Shown piece after piece: positions 1 through 5,299 of a DNA stretch of 6,740 nt. Made by a program: the position numbers and the translations under genes. The notes beneath the pieces were generated by a model, which was given only the letters and a program-made list of their open reading frames with translations, did not search any database and was not told the origin of the DNA. Origin of the DNA: Paenibacillus sp. UBA6285 (lineage in GTDB: Bacteria; Bacillota; Bacilli; Paenibacillales; Paenibacillaceae); contig DJUJ01000065.1 of NCBI GenBank assembly GCA_002438345.1, forward strand, positions 10,912 through 17,651. The letters run 5' to 3'. Within the stretch, counting starts at the first letter, position 1. Every line of letters begins with the position of its first letter.

Positions 1-132
1 AAATTGTTCAATACTTCGCAGATCATCAGGATGAGTATTTAGATATAAGTTCAACTCCACTAAGGCAAAATCAAGTGTCTGCAGTTGCTCAAGCAATTCA
101 TAATAACGTTGGTCGCAAGGATTTGCCTCCAT
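1..132 (-). CDS. cotJB: CotJB, spore coat protein (partial, cut by the window edge)
   Basis: Only the first 44 codons are inside the window; the rest lies beyond the left edge. The translation starts MEANPCDQRYYELLEQLQ and continues with DFALVELNLYLNTHPDD, which is the characteristic CotJB N-terminal half. CotJB is a small protein of the inner spore coat, made in the mother cell with CotJA and the manganese-catalase-like CotJC (family knowledge from B. subtilis). The ATG at 132 lies only 3 nt after the cotJA stop. Its ribosome binding site (AAAGGAGGAGG, 143-153) is embedded in the last codons of cotJA, so the two genes are co-transcribed and probably translationally coupled. cotJC would be expected further left but cannot be seen. 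Confidence 0.88.
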   Translation of the reverse strand, partial: MEANPCDQRYYELLEQLQTLDFALVELNLYLNTHPDDLRSIEQF

Positions 133-135
133 AGT

Positions 136-354
136 CTATTTTCCTCCTCCTTTGCACTTGGATTCATACGGGCTGAATAGTGCCGGCCAGAGCGTGCCAT
201 ACCTCAGAGCCTCCTGCAAACTAAACTGAGGTAAATCTGGTGGCTGAAAGTTAATGAACTGATTTGGTGGAACTACATAAGTTTTGAACGGTACCGGCGG
301 GCAAGGATCAAATGGGCCCCTAAAGGGGGTGTACCTCCGTAGCTGTGATTCCAT
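136..354 (-). CDS. cotJA: CotJA, spore coat-associated protein
   Basis: A 72-residue protein with the full CotJA signature: GPFDPCPP at residues 13-20, PPNQFINFQPPDLPQFS at about 29-45, then EALRYGTLWPALFSPY at about 48-63. It is rich in proline and aromatic residues, has no signal peptide or membrane segment, and is slightly shorter than the B. subtilis protein (about 80 residues). In B. subtilis CotJA is a mother-cell coat protein needed for assembly of CotJC into the coat. The ATG at 354 has a near-perfect ribosome binding site (AAGGAGGTAC, 361-370) at 9-nt spacing. The C-terminal codons for KGGGK also form the cotJB ribosome binding site, which may explain the glycine-lysine tail. It is the first gene of the cotJ operon. 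Confidence 0.95.
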   Translation of the reverse strand: MESQLRRYTPFRGPFDPCPPVPFKTYVVPPNQFINFQPPDLPQFSLQEALRYGTLWPALFSPYESKCKGGGK

Positions 355-416
355 CTTTTCGTACCTCCTTTGTTCCTGTTCCTTCTTTATAGACTCTGAA
401 CATTACTTCCTTAGCT

Positions 417-443
417 AACTTATGACAGCAGAACACAATATAA
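417..443 (-). promoter_or_regulatory. Candidate sigma-E promoter for cotJA-cotJB
   Basis: Reading the minus strand, TTATATT (443-437) resembles the sigma-E -35 element (KMATATT, 6 of 7), and CATAAGTT (424-417) resembles the -10 element (CATACAMT, 5 of 8 with the core CATA intact). The spacer is 12 nt, shorter than the usual 13-15, which weakens the call. The cotJ operon of B. subtilis is sigma-E dependent, and this site lies about 60 nt upstream of the cotJA start. This is motif matching by eye only. Confidence 0.38.
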
Positions 444-500
444 AACGTTATTTATAAAAAAAGCCCTGGACCTGAATTTTTTATGCAATTTGCACGACAA

Positions 501-537
501 ATAAGCTGCCTCTGGAAAAGTACCAGAAACAGCTTAT
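501..537 (-). terminator. Probable terminator after the AI-2E permease gene
   Basis: A 15-bp stem (501-515 with 523-537) encloses a 7-nt loop. On the minus-strand transcript the arms read ATAAGCTGTTTCTGG and CCAGAGGCAGCTTAT, pairing fully with two G-U wobbles. On the plus strand those two positions would be C-A mismatches, so the structure favours minus-strand RNA. It begins about 26 nt after the stop codon of the permease gene. The T-tract after the stem is poor (TTGTCGTG), so termination may be incomplete and could allow some read-through towards cotJA. Confidence 0.6.
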
Positions 538-563
538 AACTTGGATCTTTTTTAGTATTAAGA

Positions 564-1589
564 TTAGGGGTTCGCTCTTTTGAACGAATCTTCGTGGGTA
601 ATCTCAAGGATATCCAACATAAATACAAAGATGGGAATGCCAAGAATAAGTCCCCACACGCCTATATAATGCTCGGAGAACAACAACACGCTGAAGGTGT
701 AGAACATCGGCAAATTCATTTTTGTGGACATCAACTTGGGATTCAAGAAATAACCTTCGATAAAATGCAACACAGCAATGATCGCCAGCACATAAGTGAC
801 TGTTGTCAGACCGCCAATGTTGTAGCCGATGATACAGAGCGGAATGAGCGAAATCAAAAAACCAACAACCGGAATGAGACTGAGCAAGAAAATCAAGATC
901 GATAGGGCAAATAAATACGGGAAGTTGAGCAACCATAAGCCAATGACTGTAAGACTGGTATTGAACAAGGCAATGAGAATTTGTGCTTCAATTACTTTAC
1001 CGAAAGAAACGATAAATATTCGGCTGAAATACTCCAGATCTATATAGAACCAAGCAATCCTGCTCTCTCTCATCCTTGAAGTAAAACTGACGACCCGGTT
1101 CTTCTCCAGAATAAACACAAAGCTTAGAATGGTTGATACAACGAAAGTCGCGCCCCAGTTGCTAACCTTCAGCACATAATCGATGCCTCTTTTGATGTAG
1201 GACTGATAGTTAAGGTCCCTGAGCATATCATACAAATACAATGTTATCTTGTTCTGCGGGAGATCATCTGATTTGAGATTGGTAAGGAAGATGGTTAATT
1301 GCTTAATCTGCTCCAATACCTTAGGAAGATATTTAGCAAGGGCCAGTACAATCACTGCGATTAAAGCGAGGTATAAAATGACAATAATCACCTTACTGTT
1401 AACCTTCATAAATTTACCAATTCGTTTACTGAGCAATGTCTGAAAGCTGTTCATGACAAAAGCAATCAAAAACGTCAGCAACACCAGATTAAGCATCCCT
1501 CGAACACTGTACAGCAGCAACCCTATAAGTGCGAGCATAAAAAAGCGTCTGGTGGTTATGTTCGCGTAGAACCGCTTGAATACATTCAT
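564..1589 (-). CDS. AI-2E family transporter (YdbI-like permease)
   Basis: A 341-residue polytopic membrane protein of the AI-2E transporter family (PF01594), at the usual family length. About seven or eight hydrophobic segments are visible: roughly 16-50 (one or two), 66-86, 145-162, 203-222, 226-254, 262-282 and 299-327. The soluble stretch at about 87-143 is the variable extracytoplasmic part typical of the family. Family signatures include a GKxxEAQ segment (197-203), LSLIPVVGFLISLIP (236-250), HFIEGYFLNPKLMSTKMNLP (275-294) and GVWGLILGIPI (310-320). The family name comes from E. coli TqsA, but most members have other or unknown substrates (some are Na+/H+ antiporters), so autoinducer export should not be assumed. 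The ATG at 1589 has GGAG 8 nt upstream. The gene lies 48 nt downstream of the DedA gene and is probably the last of the operon. Confidence 0.92.
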   Translation of the reverse strand: MNVFKRFYANITTRRFFMLALIGLLLYSVRGMLNLVLLTFLIAFVMNSFQTLLSKRIGKFMKVNSKVIIVILYLALIAVIVLALAKYLPKVLEQIKQLTIFLTNLKSDDLPQNKITLYLYDMLRDLNYQSYIKRGIDYVLKVSNWGATFVVSTILSFVFILEKNRVVSFTSRMRESRIAWFYIDLEYFSRIFIVSFGKVIEAQILIALFNTSLTVIGLWLLNFPYLFALSILIFLLSLIPVVGFLISLIPLCIIGYNIGGLTTVTYVLAIIAVLHFIEGYFLNPKLMSTKMNLPMFYTFSVLLFSEHYIGVWGLILGIPIFVFMLDILEITHEDSFKRANP

Positions 1590-1637
1590 TGATCTTGCTC
1601 CATTCGATTGCGATTAATAATGCTGATCATCCAATGG

Positions 1638-2132
1638 CTACAAAAAGGAAAACTTAGCCCCCACAAAAAAGCCGATGGAAACAAAAAGGAGTGACCAGGT
1701 TAGCGCTCCTGCAGTCGTTATGAGTAGATATTTTTTGAAGGACATAGCACTGATACCAGAGATATAGCTTGATACATGCCTCAGACCGGGAATAAAATAA
1801 GCAATGAAAATTGTCCAGTTGCCGAATCGCAAAAACCATCTTTTCATACTGGCAAAACGCTTGGGTGTAAGGCCAACCCACTTGCCGAATTTGTCTACCA
1901 CAGGTTGCCCTAGTCTTAAACCAATGGTATAGCTGATAAGCATTCCTGTGATGGATCCCATGAAACAAACCAATACCGAAAGTGAAAAATCCAAAACCAT
2001 AACTGAGGATAAATAACCTACAAATAGCATTAACACCTCATCTGGTACAGGAAGTCCGATAATCCCAAGTGCCATAAGGGCAAATATGGCTAAATATCCG
2101 TACTGTGAAATGATCTCAATAATCCAAGGCAT
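1638..2132 (-). CDS. DedA family membrane protein (PetA/YbfM-like)
   Basis: A 164-residue DedA/VTT-domain (PF09335) membrane protein, shorter than typical 200-220-residue DedA proteins but close to the length of B. subtilis YbfM (PetA). Visible signatures are GLPVPDE (26-32, with the conserved acidic residue E32), a glycine-rich helix at about 59-75, YFIPGLRHVSSYISG (112-126, conserved arginine R118) and a hydrophobic C-terminal helix at about 137-158. Many DedA proteins have an arginine where Y112 sits here. DedA proteins are thought to move lipids across the membrane; PetA of B. subtilis is reported to affect the transbilayer distribution of phosphatidylethanolamine. The gene follows pssA by 7 nt, as ybfM follows pssA in B. 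subtilis, which supports the same role. Its ribosome binding site (AGGAAG, 2143-2148) overlaps the end of pssA, with 10-nt spacing to the ATG. Confidence 0.9.
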   Translation of the reverse strand: MPWIIEIISQYGYLAIFALMALGIIGLPVPDEVLMLFVGYLSSVMVLDFSLSVLVCFMGSITGMLISYTIGLRLGQPVVDKFGKWVGLTPKRFASMKRWFLRFGNWTIFIAYFIPGLRHVSSYISGISAMSFKKYLLITTAGALTWSLLFVSIGFFVGAKFSFL

Positions 2133-2139
2133 GGGTGTA

Positions 2140-2664
2140 TCACTTCCTGTTGAACGATTTTTTAAGGGACGGAAATGGGATACGACTGATCATCATTACG
2201 GACAGCAATCCCATTAATACGATGACCAGTCCCGGTTTCATGCGTTCACCTAGCAAAGTAATCATCGATAGAATGACTCCAGCGGCAGTAATGGGCATCC
2301 CCACGAATCCTTTGGAAGGAGCCGACATATTAAATCTGGCCAAACGAAGTGCGCCGCAGATCAAAAAGAAAACCGCAGCTGCTGGTCCAATCCAGTGGGC
2401 ATCTTCTAACTTATACAACAAGATAAGGAAGGCAGGCGCTAAACCAAACGATATGATATCCGCCAATGAGTCCAATTGTTTACCGAATTCACTGGTACAT
2501 TGCAGTATTCTTGCCAGTAATCCGTCCAGTACATCGCATATTGCCGCGAGCAGTATCATTAATAAAGCCAAGCTATATCGTTCTTGAATCGTAAAATACA
2601 AGGATAATGATCCGAGTCCCAAGTTTGCGAGTGTGCACATTGAAGGCAACCAGTTCAATTTCAT
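2140..2664 (-). CDS. pssA: CDP-diacylglycerol--serine O-phosphatidyltransferase
   Basis: Integral membrane enzyme that joins CDP-diacylglycerol and L-serine to give phosphatidylserine and CMP, the committed step towards phosphatidylethanolamine. The 174 residues match the short Bacillus-type PssA (about 177). The CDP-alcohol phosphotransferase motif is complete: D44, D47-G48, A51-R52, eight residues, G61, D65, D69. The four aspartates bind the two metal ions and one acts in catalysis. FGLAP (73-77) follows, as usual in this family. Hydrophobic segments lie at about 8-25, 31-47, 71-85, 91-107 and 138-160. The ATG at 2664 has GGAG 9 nt upstream; another ATG 4 nt earlier (2668) is in the wrong frame. 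The gene begins 41 nt after the histidine kinase gene, with no clear terminator or strong promoter between, so co-transcription is likely. Confidence 0.95.
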   Translation of the reverse strand: MKLNWLPSMCTLANLGLGSLSLYFTIQERYSLALLMILLAAICDVLDGLLARILQCTSEFGKQLDSLADIISFGLAPAFLILLYKLEDAHWIGPAAAVFFLICGALRLARFNMSAPSKGFVGMPITAAGVILSMITLLGERMKPGLVIVLMGLLSVMMISRIPFPSLKKSFNRK

Positions 2665-2705
2665 ACATTTTCACTCCTTTCATCATAGTATTTTTGTTGA
2701 TCCGT

Positions 2706-4460
2706 TTAGCCTTCAAAGGTCACCGTAAAGCTAACACCGTTTTCCGTGTTCTTCACTATATAATGACAAGCGTGCATATCTAGTATTCGCTTCGCAATCG
2801 AAAGCCCCAGACCCGTACCGCCCGTCATTCGACTGCGGGATGGCTCAGACCGATAGAATCGTTCCCAGATTTGCTCCAGTTGATCTTCAGGGATTGATTC
2901 TCCTATATTTTGAATAGTGAATACAATAGTCTGGGCATGACTCTCAATATTGACGGTGATGGAACTTCTTTTTTCCGCATGCCTGATAGCATTGGTCATA
3001 AAATTTAGCACAACTTGTTCGATCCAGTTCGCATCAGCATATACCGGTAATTCATTTGCAGGAATAATGATGACATCCAAATGTTTTTCACTCAACAAGT
3101 GAACCAGCTTGTCCGTCACCTTTTCCGTCAGTTCACTTAACATAAAGGAAGTTTTTCGAAGTTTAATAGTGCCAGACTCCAACCGCGCTAGATCTAGCAT
3201 GTTTTTAACAAGAAACTCCATTTTATCTGCTTCCTCAATAATCACCTTGATGTAGTGATCCTGCTTGCCGGCGCTCACGCCGTCCTCCAATCCCTCGGCA
3301 AAACCTTTGATAATACTGAGCGGAGTCTTCAATTCATGGGATGCGTTGGCAAAAAAGTCCTGCTGCATGATCTCCATTTTTTGTTTCTGCTCTATATCCT
3401 CAACTAGCTGCTGATTGGCCTCTCTTAACTCTCGTAAAGCAGAATCCAGACTTAGCGATAAAGTGAACATGCTATTAGAAAGGCTACCTAACTCATCCTT
3501 CTGGCGAATGGATGTATCCCCTGTAAAGTCCAGAGAAACCATCCGTTTGGCTATGTTGTTTAACTTAATCAGTGGACGTGTTACCATTTTCGAAAAAAAG
3601 AGCGAGAGCACCAGAATCAAGATAATGCCGCCAATTCCCAGATATAAAAAGAACCAACGCAACGCCTCATTCGAATCCTTAACTTCTTGTAACGAGGTGA
3701 CTGTGAATAGCAGTTCAATTTCTCCGGTACTTTGCTTAAGAGGCAAAATAATAACAGAATTACGACTCCCACTCCAGGGAGCAATCCAGTCTTGCTTCTG
3801 CATTTCCAAATTTTTAAAGGCGTCTGCCTGTGCTGGCGTCAAAGGGAACCACTCCTCTAGGGCCTCAAATAGAGTTCCCTGGCGTGGATTCCATATTTTC
3901 ATATCAGGCAGTACAATTTCTGTAACAGTGCCAGATGCATGAATCATCCCACTCTCTTCCGCATCCCCTACTGTTCCGCCCCCTTTTTTTGTAATACTTA
4001 TGGGGTAGATTATAACGGGTGAAGAACTGTCTTCATCCAGGAGTTCGCCTTCAATGCTTAACTGATCATCTACTTTAATGTTTGTTGCTCTAAGCGCATC
4101 TCCGTACTGATTCATGAACAGGGATAAAGAGACAACCATACTCTTTCCATCATCGCCGATTAACTTTATATGAAATGGATCTTCCGAATTCATCTTACCG
4201 TCCAGCTTCAGAATAACCATTTGTGTTTTATTCCGCAGCATAAACCGGACGAGCTCCTGAGAGGTTCGAGAGCTTCCCCACGACTCGCTTGTATATCTTG
4301 CAGCAAAACTCTTGAGGTGTTTCTCCACGCGGTTTTCTTTTTGCTTCTGATAGAAATTGTCAAACAACAGCAGTTGGCTTAGAATCACCATGCCATAAAA
4401 GCAGAGGAAAAAGATAACGGTCATCACAAACAGTTTAAAGGTAATTCCACGTCTTCTCAT
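2706..4460 (-). CDS. Sensor histidine kinase with large extracytoplasmic domain (HAMP-HisKA-HATPase)
   Basis: A 584-residue membrane sensor kinase. Its order is: short positive N-terminus (MRRR), TM1 at about 9-33, extracytoplasmic domain at about 34-268, TM2 at about 269-290, HAMP at about 291-343, HisKA at about 364-430 with phosphoacceptor H375 in ASHELKTP, and the ATPase domain at about 475-584. The N box has N486 and N490, the F box is WERFYR (532-537) and the G2 box is GGTGLGL (547-553). The G1 box reads NIGESI (518-523), with asparagine where DxGxG is usual; this occurs in a common subgroup of active kinases. The roughly 235-residue sensor region matches no domain I can name. The middle (about 125-185) looks beta-rich, and 141-171 is acidic and glycine-rich. 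The start ATG overlaps the regulator stop as ATGA, so the two are translationally coupled partners. The ligand is unknown. Confidence 0.95.
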   Translation of the reverse strand: MRRRGITFKLFVMTVIFFLCFYGMVILSQLLLFDNFYQKQKENRVEKHLKSFAARYTSESWGSSRTSQELVRFMLRNKTQMVILKLDGKMNSEDPFHIKLIGDDGKSMVVSLSLFMNQYGDALRATNIKVDDQLSIEGELLDEDSSSPVIIYPISITKKGGGTVGDAEESGMIHASGTVTEIVLPDMKIWNPRQGTLFEALEEWFPLTPAQADAFKNLEMQKQDWIAPWSGSRNSVIILPLKQSTGEIELLFTVTSLQEVKDSNEALRWFFLYLGIGGIILILVLSLFFSKMVTRPLIKLNNIAKRMVSLDFTGDTSIRQKDELGSLSNSMFTLSLSLDSALRELREANQQLVEDIEQKQKMEIMQQDFFANASHELKTPLSIIKGFAEGLEDGVSAGKQDHYIKVIIEEADKMEFLVKNMLDLARLESGTIKLRKTSFMLSELTEKVTDKLVHLLSEKHLDVIIIPANELPVYADANWIEQVVLNFMTNAIRHAEKRSSITVNIESHAQTIVFTIQNIGESIPEDQLEQIWERFYRSEPSRSRMTGGTGLGLSIAKRILDMHACHYIVKNTENGVSFTVTFEG

Positions 4461-5137
4461 GCCTCTTCCTCGAACATGTACCCTGTGCCAATCACCGTAC
4501 GAATAAAACGTGATTCATAACCCAATTTACTTCGCAGCTTTTTGATATGACTGTCCACAACTCTGGAGTCTCCTTCAAATTCAATTCCCCAGATTCGGCT
4601 AAGTATCGTATCCCTTGAAATGACAATCCCTTTATTTCGTATTAAAAGCCATAAAAGATCATATTCCTTAGGAGTAAGCTCCACTTCCGCATCTTCTACC
4701 TCTAACCGATGAGCCAAGGTGTTAAACATCGCGGAACCAAATTTCACTATGCTAGATTCAGGCAGATGGGAGCCTTCAACCCGCTTCATAAGCGCATTTG
4801 CCCGGGCTACCAGCACCTTAGGACTAAATGGCTTTGTAACATAATCATCCGCTCCTAATTCAAATCCGTAGATTTTGTCGTCATCTGTGGACTTGGCGGT
4901 TAACAAAATGATAGGTATCGCTGATTTTTCACGAACTTCACGGCACACTTCATAGCCATTCATAGCAGGCATCATGATATCCAAAATCAGCAGATCCGGC
5001 AGCAGTGAGTCAAACCAAACCAATGCATCTCTTCCATTATCCGCTTCGAGTACTTCCCAATCATTCTGTATGAAATAATCAGACACCAGTTCGCGAATAC
5101 GAATTTCATCCTCAACGAGAAGAAGCTTCTTTTTCAA
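4457..5137 (-). CDS. OmpR/PhoB-family response regulator (TTG start preferred)
   Basis: A 226-residue DNA-binding response regulator that should take phosphate from the kinase encoded by the overlapping downstream gene. The receiver domain (about 2-118) shows the acidic pair E9-D10 in LLLVEDE, phosphoacceptor D53 in LILDIMMP, T80 and K102 in TKPF. The winged-helix DNA-binding domain (about 130-226) has the usual ELTPKEYDLL, DSRVVDSHIKKLRSKL and RTVIGTGYMF motifs. I chose the TTG at 5137 because it gives the standard MKKKLLLVEDE opening and because GGGGT (5143-5147) sits 6 nt upstream. An in-frame ATG at 5176 would add 13 unconserved residues and has only AGGA 14 nt away. The gene opens the presumed five-gene operon, downstream of a strong terminator. 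It resembles the PhoP/YycF/SrrA type in general, but I cannot assign an orthologue. Confidence 0.93.
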   Translation of the reverse strand: MKKKLLLVEDEIRIRELVSDYFIQNDWEVLEADNGRDALVWFDSLLPDLLILDIMMPAMNGYEVCREVREKSAIPIILLTAKSTDDDKIYGFELGADDYVTKPFSPKVLVARANALMKRVEGSHLPESSIVKFGSAMFNTLAHRLEVEDAEVELTPKEYDLLWLLIRNKGIVISRDTILSRIWGIEFEGDSRVVDSHIKKLRSKLGYESRFIRTVIGTGYMFEEEA

Positions 5138-5142
5138 TCTAG

Positions 5143-5147
5143 ACCCC
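5143..5147 (-). promoter_or_regulatory. Ribosome binding site deciding the response regulator start
   Basis: GGGGT on the minus strand can pair with the 16S anti-Shine-Dalgarno end in the GGAGGT register, using one G-U wobble, and lies 6 nt before the TTG at 5137. It is weaker than the sites of cotJA or pssA, which together with the TTG codon would suggest modest translation of the regulator. The call rests on spacing and on the conserved protein N-terminus. Confidence 0.45.
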
Positions 5148-5185
5148 GCTTTCAAACAATTTATAAACATTAGCATAGTCGAGCG

Positions 5186-5204
5186 TTATGTCCTTTATGT
5201 GTCC
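5186..5204 (-). promoter_or_regulatory. Direct repeat upstream of the response regulator gene; candidate operator
   Basis: The minus strand reads GGACACATAAA followed immediately by GGACATAA: two GGACA-TAA half sites with an 11-bp period. OmpR/PhoB-family regulators bind tandem direct repeats about one helical turn apart, and these genes are often autoregulated. The repeat lies between the upstream terminator and the regulator start, where the operon promoter must be. A TATAAA at about 5159-5164 could be a -10 element, but no convincing -35 lies at normal spacing. The repeat is seen directly; its function is inferred. Confidence 0.35.
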
Positions 5205-5206
5205 AC

Positions 5207-5253
5207 AAAAAACTCCCCCTGTCATGAGCCATACAGCTCTTGCAAGAGGAGTT
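5207..5253 (-). terminator. Strong intrinsic terminator after the CNNM/CorC gene
   Basis: On the minus strand AACTCCTCTTG (5253-5243) pairs with CAGGGGGAGTT (5221-5211) over 11 bp with two G-U wobbles, and ends in a run of six T (5212-5207). Within the loop GAGC and GCTC form a second short hairpin, extending the structure. It starts about 46 nt after the stop codon of the CNNM/CorC gene and separates it from the two-component operon. Confidence 0.88.
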
Positions 5254-5275
5254 CATTTTATCTCTGATCACCCGG

Positions 5276-5285
5276 AACGTACGTT
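5276..5285. other. Perfect 10-bp palindrome AACGTACGTT
   Basis: A loop-less perfect palindrome lies between the stop codon of the CNNM/CorC gene and its terminator. It is flanked by CGG and CCG, which extend the symmetry apart from one extra base. It could be a protein-binding site or chance; nothing nearby tells which. Confidence 0.2.
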
Positions 5286-5299
5286 ACCGTTTCAATAGG

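Noticed and set aside
455..482. A-run and T-run flanking CCCTGGACCTG, first read as a second terminator
   Set aside because: Apart from the A/T runs the inner sequence does not pair, so there is no stable stem.
452..643. Minus-strand open frame of 63 codons overlapping the end of the permease gene
   Set aside because: It overlaps the permease gene in another frame, runs through the terminator hairpin and resembles no protein family.
604..936. Minus-strand open frame of 110 codons inside the permease gene
   Set aside because: It is fully contained in a well-supported gene on the same strand; the histidine- and tryptophan-rich translation looks like an out-of-frame shadow.
1654..1968. Minus-strand open frame of 104 codons inside the DedA gene
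   Set aside because: It is contained in the DedA gene, has no ribosome binding site evidence and no family-like motif.
2135..2587. Plus-strand open frame of 150 codons opposite pssA
   Set aside because: It is antisense to a gene with complete catalytic motifs; the open frame follows from pssA codon use, and no ribosome binding site is evident.
2665..2705. Possible promoter between the kinase gene and pssA
   Set aside because: Only a weak TACTAT is seen, with no -35 element at proper spacing; the 41-nt gap fits read-through within an operon.
3415..3942. Plus-strand open frame of 175 codons opposite the sensor kinase
   Set aside because: It is antisense to the kinase HAMP and outer domain, is serine- and arginine-rich as expected for a shadow, and matches no family.
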